A stretch of 64,000 bases of DNA from Roseateles_B sp051857535 (GTDB lineage Bacteria; Pseudomonadota; Gammaproteobacteria; Burkholderiales; Burkholderiaceae_C): NCBI RefSeq assembly GCF_051857535.1, contig NZ_JBPZGY010000015.1, positions 40,369-104,368 on the forward strand, read 5' to 3'. The notes under the pieces were generated by a model that saw nothing but the letters and a program-made list of their open reading frames with translations, was not told where the DNA came from and did not search any database. A program made the translations under genes and the position numbers. Numbering within the stretch: the first letter of the stretch is position 1; each line of letters starts with the position of its first letter. Below are positions 27,685 to 34,381 of the stretch, in pieces.

Positions 27685-28950
27685 TCAGGAAAGCGGGGCT
27701 GCCACCTCGGCCGTCAGGCGCCGCTCGATGGCCTCCGCGGAAGCGCCGCCCTGAACAAGCATGGCTGCGATGTAGGCATGGATGCGCTTGAGCGCGCTGC
27801 AGTAGATGGAGGGGTTGTCAAAGCCTCCGGCCGCAGAGAAGCGATGCTGCGGGGCACCGCCGCGGCAGACATGGCGCCAGAGGCACTCGGTGCAGGCCGT
27901 GGGAAGCTGCACTTGCGATTCGTAGACTTCCAGCCAGGTGTCGCAGTCCATCAGGTCCGACAGGCTGCTGTCATGCACGGTGTGGCCGGTCTGCCGGAAT
28001 CGGGGGGCCAGGACACGGATGGCATCGTCAGGCGAGATCTCTCCGTTGCTTGAGACCGTGATGAGTTCGAAGGGGTTGTGCTGGTTGGCGGCCAGCCTCG
28101 CGCAAGTCTCGTCATCAAGCAATGCGCTGATGATGTTGCGAATGAACCGGATCTGCGGCCGGCGGCGCTGCGCGAACCAGGCCCGGCAGACTTCAAGCAT
28201 GTAGTCGCCGCACGCCTCGATCAGCGCCGGCGTGACCTCTGGCGAATCATGGTTGTAATCCGGCAGCAGGAAGTTCACGGAGTTCGCCCCCAGGTCCTGC
28301 GCGAAGTGCTCGTAGATCCGCGCGGCCGGCTGCTCGGGCGACACCACGCAAAGGATGCCGGGGGGCGCAATCCGACCCTTTGCTGCGGCGCGCTGCAGCA
28401 GCTCCCAGCCCCTGCGGGACTCCTGGTAGGTGCCACGGCCACTGCGGGTCACCCGCGTGAGGTTGTGGATGGATTCATCGCCATCCATGCTCATGCCGAT
28501 CGAAAGCTTGTACTGAGAGAAGATCTCGATCCACTCTTCGTCGATCAGCACGCCGTTGGTCTGCATCGAGATCTTCAGCCGGCAGTGCTCGTCCAATCCC
28601 CCGCGCAAGGCTTGGCAGAGCTGGCGGAAGGCCTTCTTGTTCAGCAGCAGAGGCTCTCCGCCGTGCAGGCCGATGTGGATGGATCGCAGGCCCTGCTGCC
28701 GGATGGCGTCCTGCAGCCAGGCCACCAGTCCCGCCTGAGTGTCGTGGGCCATCACCGGGGGGTGCTGCTTGTAGGACTCGTCGCCCATGAAGAACATGTA
28801 GCAGTACGGGCAAGCGAGGTTGCAACGCTCGGTGATCTTCAGGATCACGAACAGCGCACCATACGGTGAGGATGACGAGGGGCGACGCGCCCGGCCCGCC
28901 ACGGGGCGCGGCTTGCGGAAATGAACGATCTGGGCTTCAGTGCTGGGCAT
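27685..28950 (-). CDS. Radical SAM/SPASM peptide maturase 2
   Basis: 421 residues from the ATG at 28950, which overlaps the preceding stop by 14 bases; a TTG at 29013 is the only longer start. The cluster motif TERCNLACPYC gives C43, C47 and C50 for the radical SAM 4Fe-4S cluster. A SPASM region near the end (TECLWRHVCRGG ... PSIYC) binds auxiliary clusters. Sequence style is close to FxsB-type cyclophane-forming maturases and to radical SAM 1 in this operon (LHGGEPLLL, MQTNGVLIDE, SMDGD, GFDNPSIYC). Predicted to form a carbon-carbon or similar crosslink in the precursor core. Confidence 0.9.
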   Translation of the reverse strand: MPSTEAQIVHFRKPRPVAGRARRPSSSSPYGALFVILKITERCNLACPYCYMFFMGDESYKQHPPVMAHDTQAGLVAWLQDAIRQQGLRSIHIGLHGGEPLLLNKKAFRQLCQALRGGLDEHCRLKISMQTNGVLIDEEWIEIFSQYKLSIGMSMDGDESIHNLTRVTRSGRGTYQESRRGWELLQRAAAKGRIAPPGILCVVSPEQPAARIYEHFAQDLGANSVNFLLPDYNHDSPEVTPALIEACGDYMLEVCRAWFAQRRRPQIRFIRNIISALLDDETCARLAANQHNPFELITVSSNGEISPDDAIRVLAPRFRQTGHTVHDSSLSDLMDCDTWLEVYESQVQLPTACTECLWRHVCRGGAPQHRFSAAGGFDNPSIYCSALKRIHAYIAAMLVQGGASAEAIERRLTAEVAAPLS

Positions 28951-30220
28951 GGCTGTCGGGAGAACGTGTGGGGGCGCGGACCGCTGTGGCAGGTGTGCAT
29001 GCGGGTTGCGCAAGAAAGCCTAGGCAGGCCTGGTCCACCCCTGCGAAGAGGCGTTCGATGGCGGGTGCGTCGTCAGATGAAATGCCGGCTCTGCGCAGCT
29101 CATCGACAAAGTGGCCGAAGTGGCCGTCGCGGCGCTGGCTGAAGACGATGAACTCACGGATGTCGTCCAGCAGCTGCGCATGAGGAGGGCTGAGCGGTGC
29201 CAGCTTGCCGAGTGCGGCGAGCGCGCTTTCGAACTTGTACTGGTGCAGGCCCAGCAGGGCGGCCCCCAACTGCCGGGCATTGCGCAGCTGTCCGGCGTCG
29301 TGGGCTGGCAAGGCAGGCGCAGCTGGCGCCAGCAGCGACATGCAGCAGGTGGCTGCGACCAGGGTGAGATGAAAGCGTTGCGCCCACGCCGCCTGTTCGG
29401 GGCAGGCGGCGGCGAAGTCCCTGGCCACCCAGGTCGGTGCATCAGGGCTCAGCCATCCCTGCTGGACCAAGGCCGGCAGGGTCAGCATGAGCAGCTCTTG
29501 CGCCTCCGCACCCAGTGGCAGGCCGCGAAGACAGGCGGTTTCGACAAGTTCCAGGCCCAGGTCCAGGTCGCGGCCCGCCAGGCAGCGAGCCATGGCGCCC
29601 GAGAGCGCCGTGGGCAGGTAGGGGTCTGCGCCAGCGAAATCGTGGTCCAGCAAGGTGCGGTAGTACTCGGCGTGCGTCAGCGCAAAGAGCGCATCCTGGC
29701 TGGCATGGATCGGGGAGGGCGCGTGAGCCAGGGCGGAGGTCCGCAGGACCACCTCGACATCCACCGGGGCGGGTGCGCCGGCATAGTGGCACGCGGTCAG
29801 CAGCTCCAGGTGCCGGAACGGTCCGCCGTCTATGCCCCAGGCGTACCGGCTACAAAGCAGGCGCCTGACCCAGGCGCTGCGTTCGTCGTCAAGCCAGCCC
29901 TGCTGCACGGCGAGCCCGAGTGCGCTTGTGAACATGAGCAAGGTGCCGTTGCGCCTCGCTGCCAGGGCGAGGAAGCGGTCATCGATCTGCCGGGCGACGT
30001 GGCCGCGCAGGCGCAGCCAGTCACCAGTGGGCGGCATGCAGAGGCGCTCGCCCACCATCAGGAGCATGGCCAGCTCGTTGAAGCATTTGCGCCGGAACAG
30101 GTATTCCTGCGGTGTTGCACCCAGATGCGGGTCACAGAACTGCGCATGCGCCGCGAGCCAGGCCAAGGCCTGGTCGCGGGCCTGCCTGACGAGTGCCGGG
30201 CTCAGTGGGGACGTCTGCAT
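28937..30220 (-). CDS. Unrecognised helical protein between the two maturation modules
   Basis: 427 residues from the ATG at 30220, 8 bases after the stop of HExxH protein 1; the longer frame upstream overlaps that gene and is a shadow. It is predicted mostly helical, cytoplasmic and rich in Leu, Ala, His and Trp, starting VRQARDQALAWLAAHAQF. The segment ALTHAEYYRTLLDHDF recalls DUF6895-type proteins found beside RiPP genes, a weak match from memory. No catalytic motif is visible. Its position suggests a peptide-binding scaffold or accessory for the maturases. Confidence 0.7.
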   Translation of the reverse strand: MQTSPLSPALVRQARDQALAWLAAHAQFCDPHLGATPQEYLFRRKCFNELAMLLMVGERLCMPPTGDWLRLRGHVARQIDDRFLALAARRNGTLLMFTSALGLAVQQGWLDDERSAWVRRLLCSRYAWGIDGGPFRHLELLTACHYAGAPAPVDVEVVLRTSALAHAPSPIHASQDALFALTHAEYYRTLLDHDFAGADPYLPTALSGAMARCLAGRDLDLGLELVETACLRGLPLGAEAQELLMLTLPALVQQGWLSPDAPTWVARDFAAACPEQAAWAQRFHLTLVAATCCMSLLAPAAPALPAHDAGQLRNARQLGAALLGLHQYKFESALAALGKLAPLSPPHAQLLDDIREFIVFSQRRDGHFGHFVDELRRAGISSDDAPAIERLFAGVDQACLGFLAQPACTPATAVRAPTRSPDSHAQH

Positions 30221-30228
30221 GGGGCGGC

Positions 30229-31491
30229 TCAGTGCGGCGCCAGTTCTGTCAGGGAGAGGCCGCGCTCCAGCAGCATCGTCGACTGAAGCGCGAAGCAGGC
30301 CTGTCCTGTCGGGCTCAGGCCTGGGGCATCCCGAAGCGTCTGCGCAAGGCTGCCGATGTAGCCCACCAGCTTGCCGAGTTCCCGATCCGCAAGATCCTGC
30401 CAAGGCCCGGATTGCTGCAGCACCCGGTGCCAGTAGAAGGCCATGTTGGCGGTGGCATGGAAGGCGAAAAGAATCTTCTCCAGCGGGCGGTGCTTCCGCT
30501 TGAACGAGGAGTAGTACAGGCCCGTGGCCACCTGCTTGTCGATCAGTGGAACGGCAAGACTCAGCAGGCTGTAGTACTGGTGGCTGATCTCGTGAACGAG
30601 TGTCTCGGCCAGCAGGGGCAGCTGGACCGGGAATCCCACGGTCAACATGCCGGCATGCGTGCGGTAGCTGCCGCTGATGAGCATCTGCGGGTTGGGGACC
30701 TTGCACGCCGCAATTCCGCGCAGCAGCGGCTGGCACCAGGGCAGGTAGTTCGGATGCAATTCGCCGAGCAGGCCCAGCGCATCGCTGGCCTGCATGGCCA
30801 CCTGGGTGCGCCAGTCATGACCAAGCTCGGGTTCTGGCAGCGAGGGAGGCCAGTTCACCTCGGGGTCGTCGCCGCTCTGGTAGCTGCTCGGCAGGGTCCA
30901 TGACTGGACCATCTTGTCCTCGAAGCCCGGGCGCTGCAGTGCGGCGCCTGACGCGAGCTGGCAGATGGGGGAGGCCTCCTGGCCCGACTCCAGCACCCAG
31001 CGGGCGCCAGCGCGTTGCCAGCACAACGCCGCCGCAGGGGCGGCCAGCACCCACAGTTGCAGCCTGCCCTGGTGGCAGCGGGCCTTCACGCGGCCCTCCG
31101 CGTTGAACAGATTGCCAGCGAAGGACAGACGCTGCGCCTGGGCCAGAGGCAGCTCCCACTCGCCCGAGACGCCGGCACCATGCGCCGCCAGAAGGAAAAA
31201 GAGAACGCTGTCGCGCAGGCGGCCCCGCCTGAAGTGGGCCATGGCCATGCCCAGCTCGGGGCACCACCAGGCGGCCGTCGTCGGCCACTCCTGGAGCTCC
31301 ATGCCGGCCAGCGCCACGCAGAGGTCGGCAAACTGCCCATCGTCCTGGCAGGCCTGCTGCAATCTGCGCCAGGTCGTCTTGGCCAGTGCGGTGGCCAGCG
31401 CATGGGCGCCTGCCTGAGGCTGGCTTCCATGCAGGGGAACAAGAAGCGAGAGCATCCAGTCCGGTGCCGATGAAGAGCAGATGTCAGACAT
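30229..31491 (-). CDS. HExxH-motif peptide-modification protein 1
   Basis: 420 residues. LVHEISHQYYSLLSL carries H300-E301-xx-H304 and is followed by HRPLEKILFAFHATANMAFYWHRV, aligning with HExxH protein 2 (LLRGxAxC, VHExSHQxYxLxS, HATANMxxYWH). No signal peptide. The start ATG overlaps the stop of radical SAM 1 by 8 bases, so the pair is translationally coupled. Likely a metal-dependent beta-hydroxylase-like enzyme acting on the precursor; a peptidase role is less likely given the family context. Confidence 0.78.
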   Translation of the reverse strand: MSDICSSSAPDWMLSLLVPLHGSQPQAGAHALATALAKTTWRRLQQACQDDGQFADLCVALAGMELQEWPTTAAWWCPELGMAMAHFRRGRLRDSVLFFLLAAHGAGVSGEWELPLAQAQRLSFAGNLFNAEGRVKARCHQGRLQLWVLAAPAAALCWQRAGARWVLESGQEASPICQLASGAALQRPGFEDKMVQSWTLPSSYQSGDDPEVNWPPSLPEPELGHDWRTQVAMQASDALGLLGELHPNYLPWCQPLLRGIAACKVPNPQMLISGSYRTHAGMLTVGFPVQLPLLAETLVHEISHQYYSLLSLAVPLIDKQVATGLYYSSFKRKHRPLEKILFAFHATANMAFYWHRVLQQSGPWQDLADRELGKLVGYIGSLAQTLRDAPGLSPTGQACFALQSTMLLERGLSLTELAPH

Positions 31492-32770
31492 GAGCCACCT
31501 CTTGCTTGGTCGTTGCAGGCGTCCACTCGGTCAGCAGTCGGCGCTCCATGGCTTCCTGCGAGGCGCCCGCCTGGATCAGGCTTGCGGCCACGTGGCGGTA
31601 CAGCTTCTTCAGGCCGGCGCAATAGACGCTCGGGTTGTTGAATCCTCGGGCGCTGGAGAAGCGATGCGCCAGCGCACCCCCCCCGCAGATGTTGCGCCAT
31701 AGGCAGGACCCGCACTCGGTGGGCAGTTGGGCCTGGGCCTGCGCCAACTCCTGCCAGACCGGGCTCTGCCGCAAGCTGGCCGCCTGGTCCGTGCCTACCC
31801 GGTAGGGCAGATTGCGCAGTCGCGGCGCGAAGCCGCGGATGACGTCGTCAGGGCAGATTTCGCCATCGGTGGAGATGGCAAACTGGTTCGGCAGGCGTCG
31901 CCGGCCCAGCGCCGCGCGGCGGCACAGCCGATCGTCCAGCAACGGGCCGACAATCTCTTCGATGAAGCGCACGCTGCCGCGGCTGCTCGAGGCACCGAGC
32001 CCGGCCCAGGCGTTGTAGACGCCAATCAAGAAGTCGCCACAGGCGTCGATGTGTTCGGGTGTCGCCTGCTCAGCGTCGTGCGTGAGGTCAGGCAGGAGAA
32101 AGTTCATGCCATCTGCATCCAGCTCCTCGCGAAAGTGCCGGTAGAGCGCAGCCCCGGATTGATCGGGGGACACGACCGCCAGAATGCTGGCGGAGGCCGC
32201 GCGGCCGTCCTTCACCGCCTTGTTGAGAAGCCGCCATCCCTTGAGCGTCTCGGCATAGGTCCCGCGCCCTTTCTTGGTGATGCGGTTGCGGTCATGAGTG
32301 GCCGGGTCGCCATCGATGCTGACGCCGACCCGGACCTGATGCCTGGCGAGCACCTCGACCCATCGCTCGTCCAGCAGCACACCATTGGTCTGGACCAGCA
32401 GCATCAGTTCGCACAAGGGCTCGATGGCATCGCGCAAGGCCTGGCAGATGGCGTCGAAGCGTGCAGGCTTGAGCAGCAGCGGTTCGCCGCCATGCAGGCC
32501 CACTTGCACCTGACGGATGCCTTGCTCGCGGATGGCGTCAACGATGAATGAGACCGTCCGGCTCAGCATCTGGTCGTCGGCGAAGGCCGGATGCTCGCGG
32601 TAGGAGTCGTCGCCGCTGAAGTAGAAATAGCAATAGGGGCAGGCAAGATTGCAGCGTTCCGTCACTTTGAGGATGACGCTGAGCGTGTGAAAGCGCTGTG
32701 GTTCGCCCGCAGGCTGGTTTCCCGACAGGACCGTCGATGGTCTCGGGAAATAGGTGAGCGGTGCTTCCAT
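31484..32770 (-). CDS. Radical SAM/SPASM peptide maturase 1
   Basis: 428 residues. TERCNLACPYC places C40, C44 and C47 as the radical SAM cluster ligands. The SPASM end has CGSCLWRNICGGG and PSVYCAGL, matching maturase 2. Mid-domain motifs GLHGGEPLLL and SIDGDPATHDRNR are standard. It begins 290 bp after the precursor gene and is coupled to HExxH protein 1. Predicted to install a crosslink (cyclophane-type by family resemblance) in the peptide core. Confidence 0.92.
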   Translation of the reverse strand: MEAPLTYFPRPSTVLSGNQPAGEPQRFHTLSVILKVTERCNLACPYCYFYFSGDDSYREHPAFADDQMLSRTVSFIVDAIREQGIRQVQVGLHGGEPLLLKPARFDAICQALRDAIEPLCELMLLVQTNGVLLDERWVEVLARHQVRVGVSIDGDPATHDRNRITKKGRGTYAETLKGWRLLNKAVKDGRAASASILAVVSPDQSGAALYRHFREELDADGMNFLLPDLTHDAEQATPEHIDACGDFLIGVYNAWAGLGASSSRGSVRFIEEIVGPLLDDRLCRRAALGRRRLPNQFAISTDGEICPDDVIRGFAPRLRNLPYRVGTDQAASLRQSPVWQELAQAQAQLPTECGSCLWRNICGGGALAHRFSSARGFNNPSVYCAGLKKLYRHVAASLIQAGASQEAMERRLLTEWTPATTKQEVAHV

Positions 32771-33060
32771 CAGGTGCCTGGCAGGTGAGCATGGCTGCGC
32801 AGCCGTGCACGGCCCGCGCCATGGCGCCAGGGCGCAAGAGCGGCTGCAGATCCCATGATTTCTAGATTTGTTGTGGTCGGGCCGATGGCCCGCAAGTGAC
32901 GTAGCCGTGCCGTGATCGGCAGAGGAGCCTGACGGTGCCGTGCCAGGTGGCGGGCGCGGCCAGCGTCTCGGTTAGCGAGACGCTCCGGCAGGTCCTTGCG
33001 CACACAGCGCGTGCAAGGCCGGCACCCCTTTTCAGGCGGTGCCGGCGATGCTCGCGGTGA
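32771..33060 (-). promoter_or_regulatory. Precursor-maturase gap with two strong hairpins
   Basis: 290 bp without a convincing gene. Hairpin A, 33018-33046, is a perfect 9-bp stem (gccggcacc / ggtgccggc, 11-base loop) 15 bases after the precursor stop. Hairpin B, 32962-32984, is a perfect 9-bp stem (agcgtctcg / cgagacgct, 5-base loop). Neither has a T-run on the minus strand, so they may act as partial attenuators or RNA stabilisers giving more precursor than enzyme. An AT-richer patch near 32855-32875 could hold a second promoter. Confidence 0.55.
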
Positions 33061-33249
33061 TCAGCTCTTGGCGTGCTTGGCTTCGTAACGGCTGTAGCCG
33101 CCGCAGCCTTCAGCTTCCATGTCCAGAACGCCGCCGGACAGCACTTCCAGTTCGGCTTCGACGATTTCGGTCAGTTGCTCGACGCTGGGTTGCACGGCCG
33201 GCACGTTGTCTTGTTCGGCCTTCTTGATTTCTTCGTTCAGCTTGGTCAT
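33061..33249 (-). CDS. RiPP precursor peptide with double-glycine leader
   Basis: 62 residues; ATG with AGGAG 7 bases upstream. Residues 1-40 are an acidic, helical leader (EEIKKAEQD ... QLTEIVEAELEVLSGG) ending in Gly39-Gly40, the C39 peptidase cut site; ELEVLSGG fits the classic EL-x-x-(I/V/L)-x-GG rule. The 22-residue core runs VLDMEAEGCGG (41-51) then YSRYEAKHAKS (52-62), with one Cys (49), two Tyr (52, 55) and one His (59). It is first in the operon, separated from the maturases by two hairpins. Alternative: a small unrelated protein, unlikely given the neighbours. Confidence 0.88.
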   Translation of the reverse strand: MTKLNEEIKKAEQDNVPAVQPSVEQLTEIVEAELEVLSGGVLDMEAEGCGGYSRYEAKHAKS

Positions 33250-33351
33250 TTTGATCTCCTGGTTGAATAAAGCGGGGTAATCCCCACGGGATTGAGCCCA
33301 TCCGCAAAAACTGCGTATCGGATGAATTCAATGTCTGGAACGCGCGGCAGG
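33250..33351 (-). promoter_or_regulatory. Upstream region of the RiPP precursor
   Basis: 102 bp between the binding-protein stop and the precursor start. It is AT-richer than the surroundings and contains an inverted repeat catccg / cggatg (33299-33304, 33319-33324) with an inner cgca / tgcg pair, able to form a hairpin around an AAAAA/TTTTT tract. A promoter for the operon is expected here but no clear -35/-10 pair stands out; read-through from the sensor trio is the alternative. Confidence 0.4.
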
Positions 33352-34377
33352 CTATTCGCGCGCGTCCGCTGAATCGTTGACGACCTCGGCGACCTTGAAT
33401 AGCGAGACTGGCGGGTAGGTCCCCAGTTGCTTGGCCGATTTCATGTTGATGAGATAAGTGAACCGGTTGAGCGGTTCGATGGGGATGGCTGCAGGCTGGG
33501 CGTTCTTCAGCAGGATTTGCTCGGCCTTGTGGGCTGCGAGTTCGCCAGCGCTGAAATAGTTGGAAACCAGCCCGATCAGCGCGCCGTCATTTCGAATCGG
33601 CGCCTCTGTTGCGGCAAATACAGGGATCCTGGCAGCGCGGGCCATGTCCACGACCGTTCTGGCATGCTTGATCAGGAAAGAATCAGAGGGCAGATAAATG
33701 AAGTCAGGCTGCTTTGCCAGCAGATTATGAAGAGCGCCCCTCAGCATTTCCACGGTGGGCTGGGTCTGCCCGTCTGCGGCGAGTTGACCGACTTGAACGG
33801 AAATTCCATTCTTCTCCGCTGCTGCCTTGAGATCCTGGACGGTCAGTGTCGAATTCTTCTCATAGGGGTTGTACAGCACCCCTAGGCTCTTGACCTTGCG
33901 CATCGCAAGCAGGGCTTGAATCTGCGCGGTGAGTGGTGCCAGGTGGGTCACGCCGGTGAAGTTGCGCCCCGAGGACTTGAGCGACTTTGTGATATTGGCG
34001 CCCAGCGGGTCCGCGACCACATTGAAGACGACTGGAATATCTGTGACGCGCTCTTCCCTGCTGTTTTCATCCAGGGTGCCGACGACCTTGGAGGTCACGG
34101 TCGTTCCGAATGTGTAGATCAGGTCCGGCCGCATGGCCCGAGCTTCCTTGACGAATTCGCTCACGCGCTGGTTGTCAGCCTGGGCATCTCGCACGATGAA
34201 CTCGACCGGAATGGCGTGCTTGTCGAAATAGGACATGAACCCTTTTTCCGCGTCCGTCGTGCCCCGGTAGAGAATCATCATGATCTTCAGAGGGCGCGGC
34301 TGCTGGCTCGCCACTGCCGGCGAGAGCAGTATCAGCGCCGATATGAGCGGCACAAATATTCTTCGGATGGCTTTCAT
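33352..34377 (-). CDS. Periplasmic ABC-type substrate-binding protein (ABC_sub_bind family)
   Basis: 341 residues with a signal peptide (LISALILLSPAVAS, cleavage near residue 24). Motifs PDLIYTFGTTVTSKV, GRNFTGVTHLAPL, VKSLGVLYNPYEKNS and IPVFAATEAPIRNDGALIGL follow the ABC_sub_bind (TrpX-like) family. No permease or ATPase is nearby. Its ATG overlaps the stop of the sensor-MFS fusion by 1 codon-equivalent within a few bases, so it belongs with the two membrane proteins upstream and may present a ligand to their periplasmic domains. Confidence 0.85.
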   Translation of the reverse strand: MKAIRRIFVPLISALILLSPAVASQQPRPLKIMMILYRGTTDAEKGFMSYFDKHAIPVEFIVRDAQADNQRVSEFVKEARAMRPDLIYTFGTTVTSKVVGTLDENSREERVTDIPVVFNVVADPLGANITKSLKSSGRNFTGVTHLAPLTAQIQALLAMRKVKSLGVLYNPYEKNSTLTVQDLKAAAEKNGISVQVGQLAADGQTQPTVEMLRGALHNLLAKQPDFIYLPSDSFLIKHARTVVDMARAARIPVFAATEAPIRNDGALIGLVSNYFSAGELAAHKAEQILLKNAQPAAIPIEPLNRFTYLINMKSAKQLGTYPPVSLFKVAEVVNDSADARE

Positions 34378-34381
34378 GGGG

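Larger units (their letters stand above)
14264..33249 (-). other. RiPP biosynthesis, export and processing operon (13 genes)
   Basis: Thirteen genes on the minus strand, read from 33249 down to 14264. Order: precursor, radical SAM 1, HExxH 1, unknown 427-aa protein, radical SAM 2, HExxH 2, TolC, HlyD, C39-ABC, ABC2, LivJ-like lipoprotein, TldD-like protein, HEISH peptidase. Apart from the 290-bp gap after the precursor (two hairpins) and up to about 70 bases before the last gene, depending on its start, neighbours overlap by 4-14 bases or are within about 20 bases. The exporter parts match the NHLM-type bacteriocin export set (peptidase/ATP-binding protein, second ABC protein with an N-terminal regulatory-like domain, HlyD-like secretion protein) known from established family annotation. 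Single-operon transcription is inferred from spacing. Confidence 0.85.

Noticed and set aside
26442..31491. HExxH proteins as ordinary zinc proteases
   Set aside because: They lack a signal peptide and a protease family pattern, and are each coupled to a radical SAM maturase, which fits peptide-modifying HExxH proteins better; not fully excluded.
32770..33003. Second RiPP precursor in the gap after the first
   Set aside because: The 77-aa frame here has no GG leader, no ribosome site and overlaps the hairpins.
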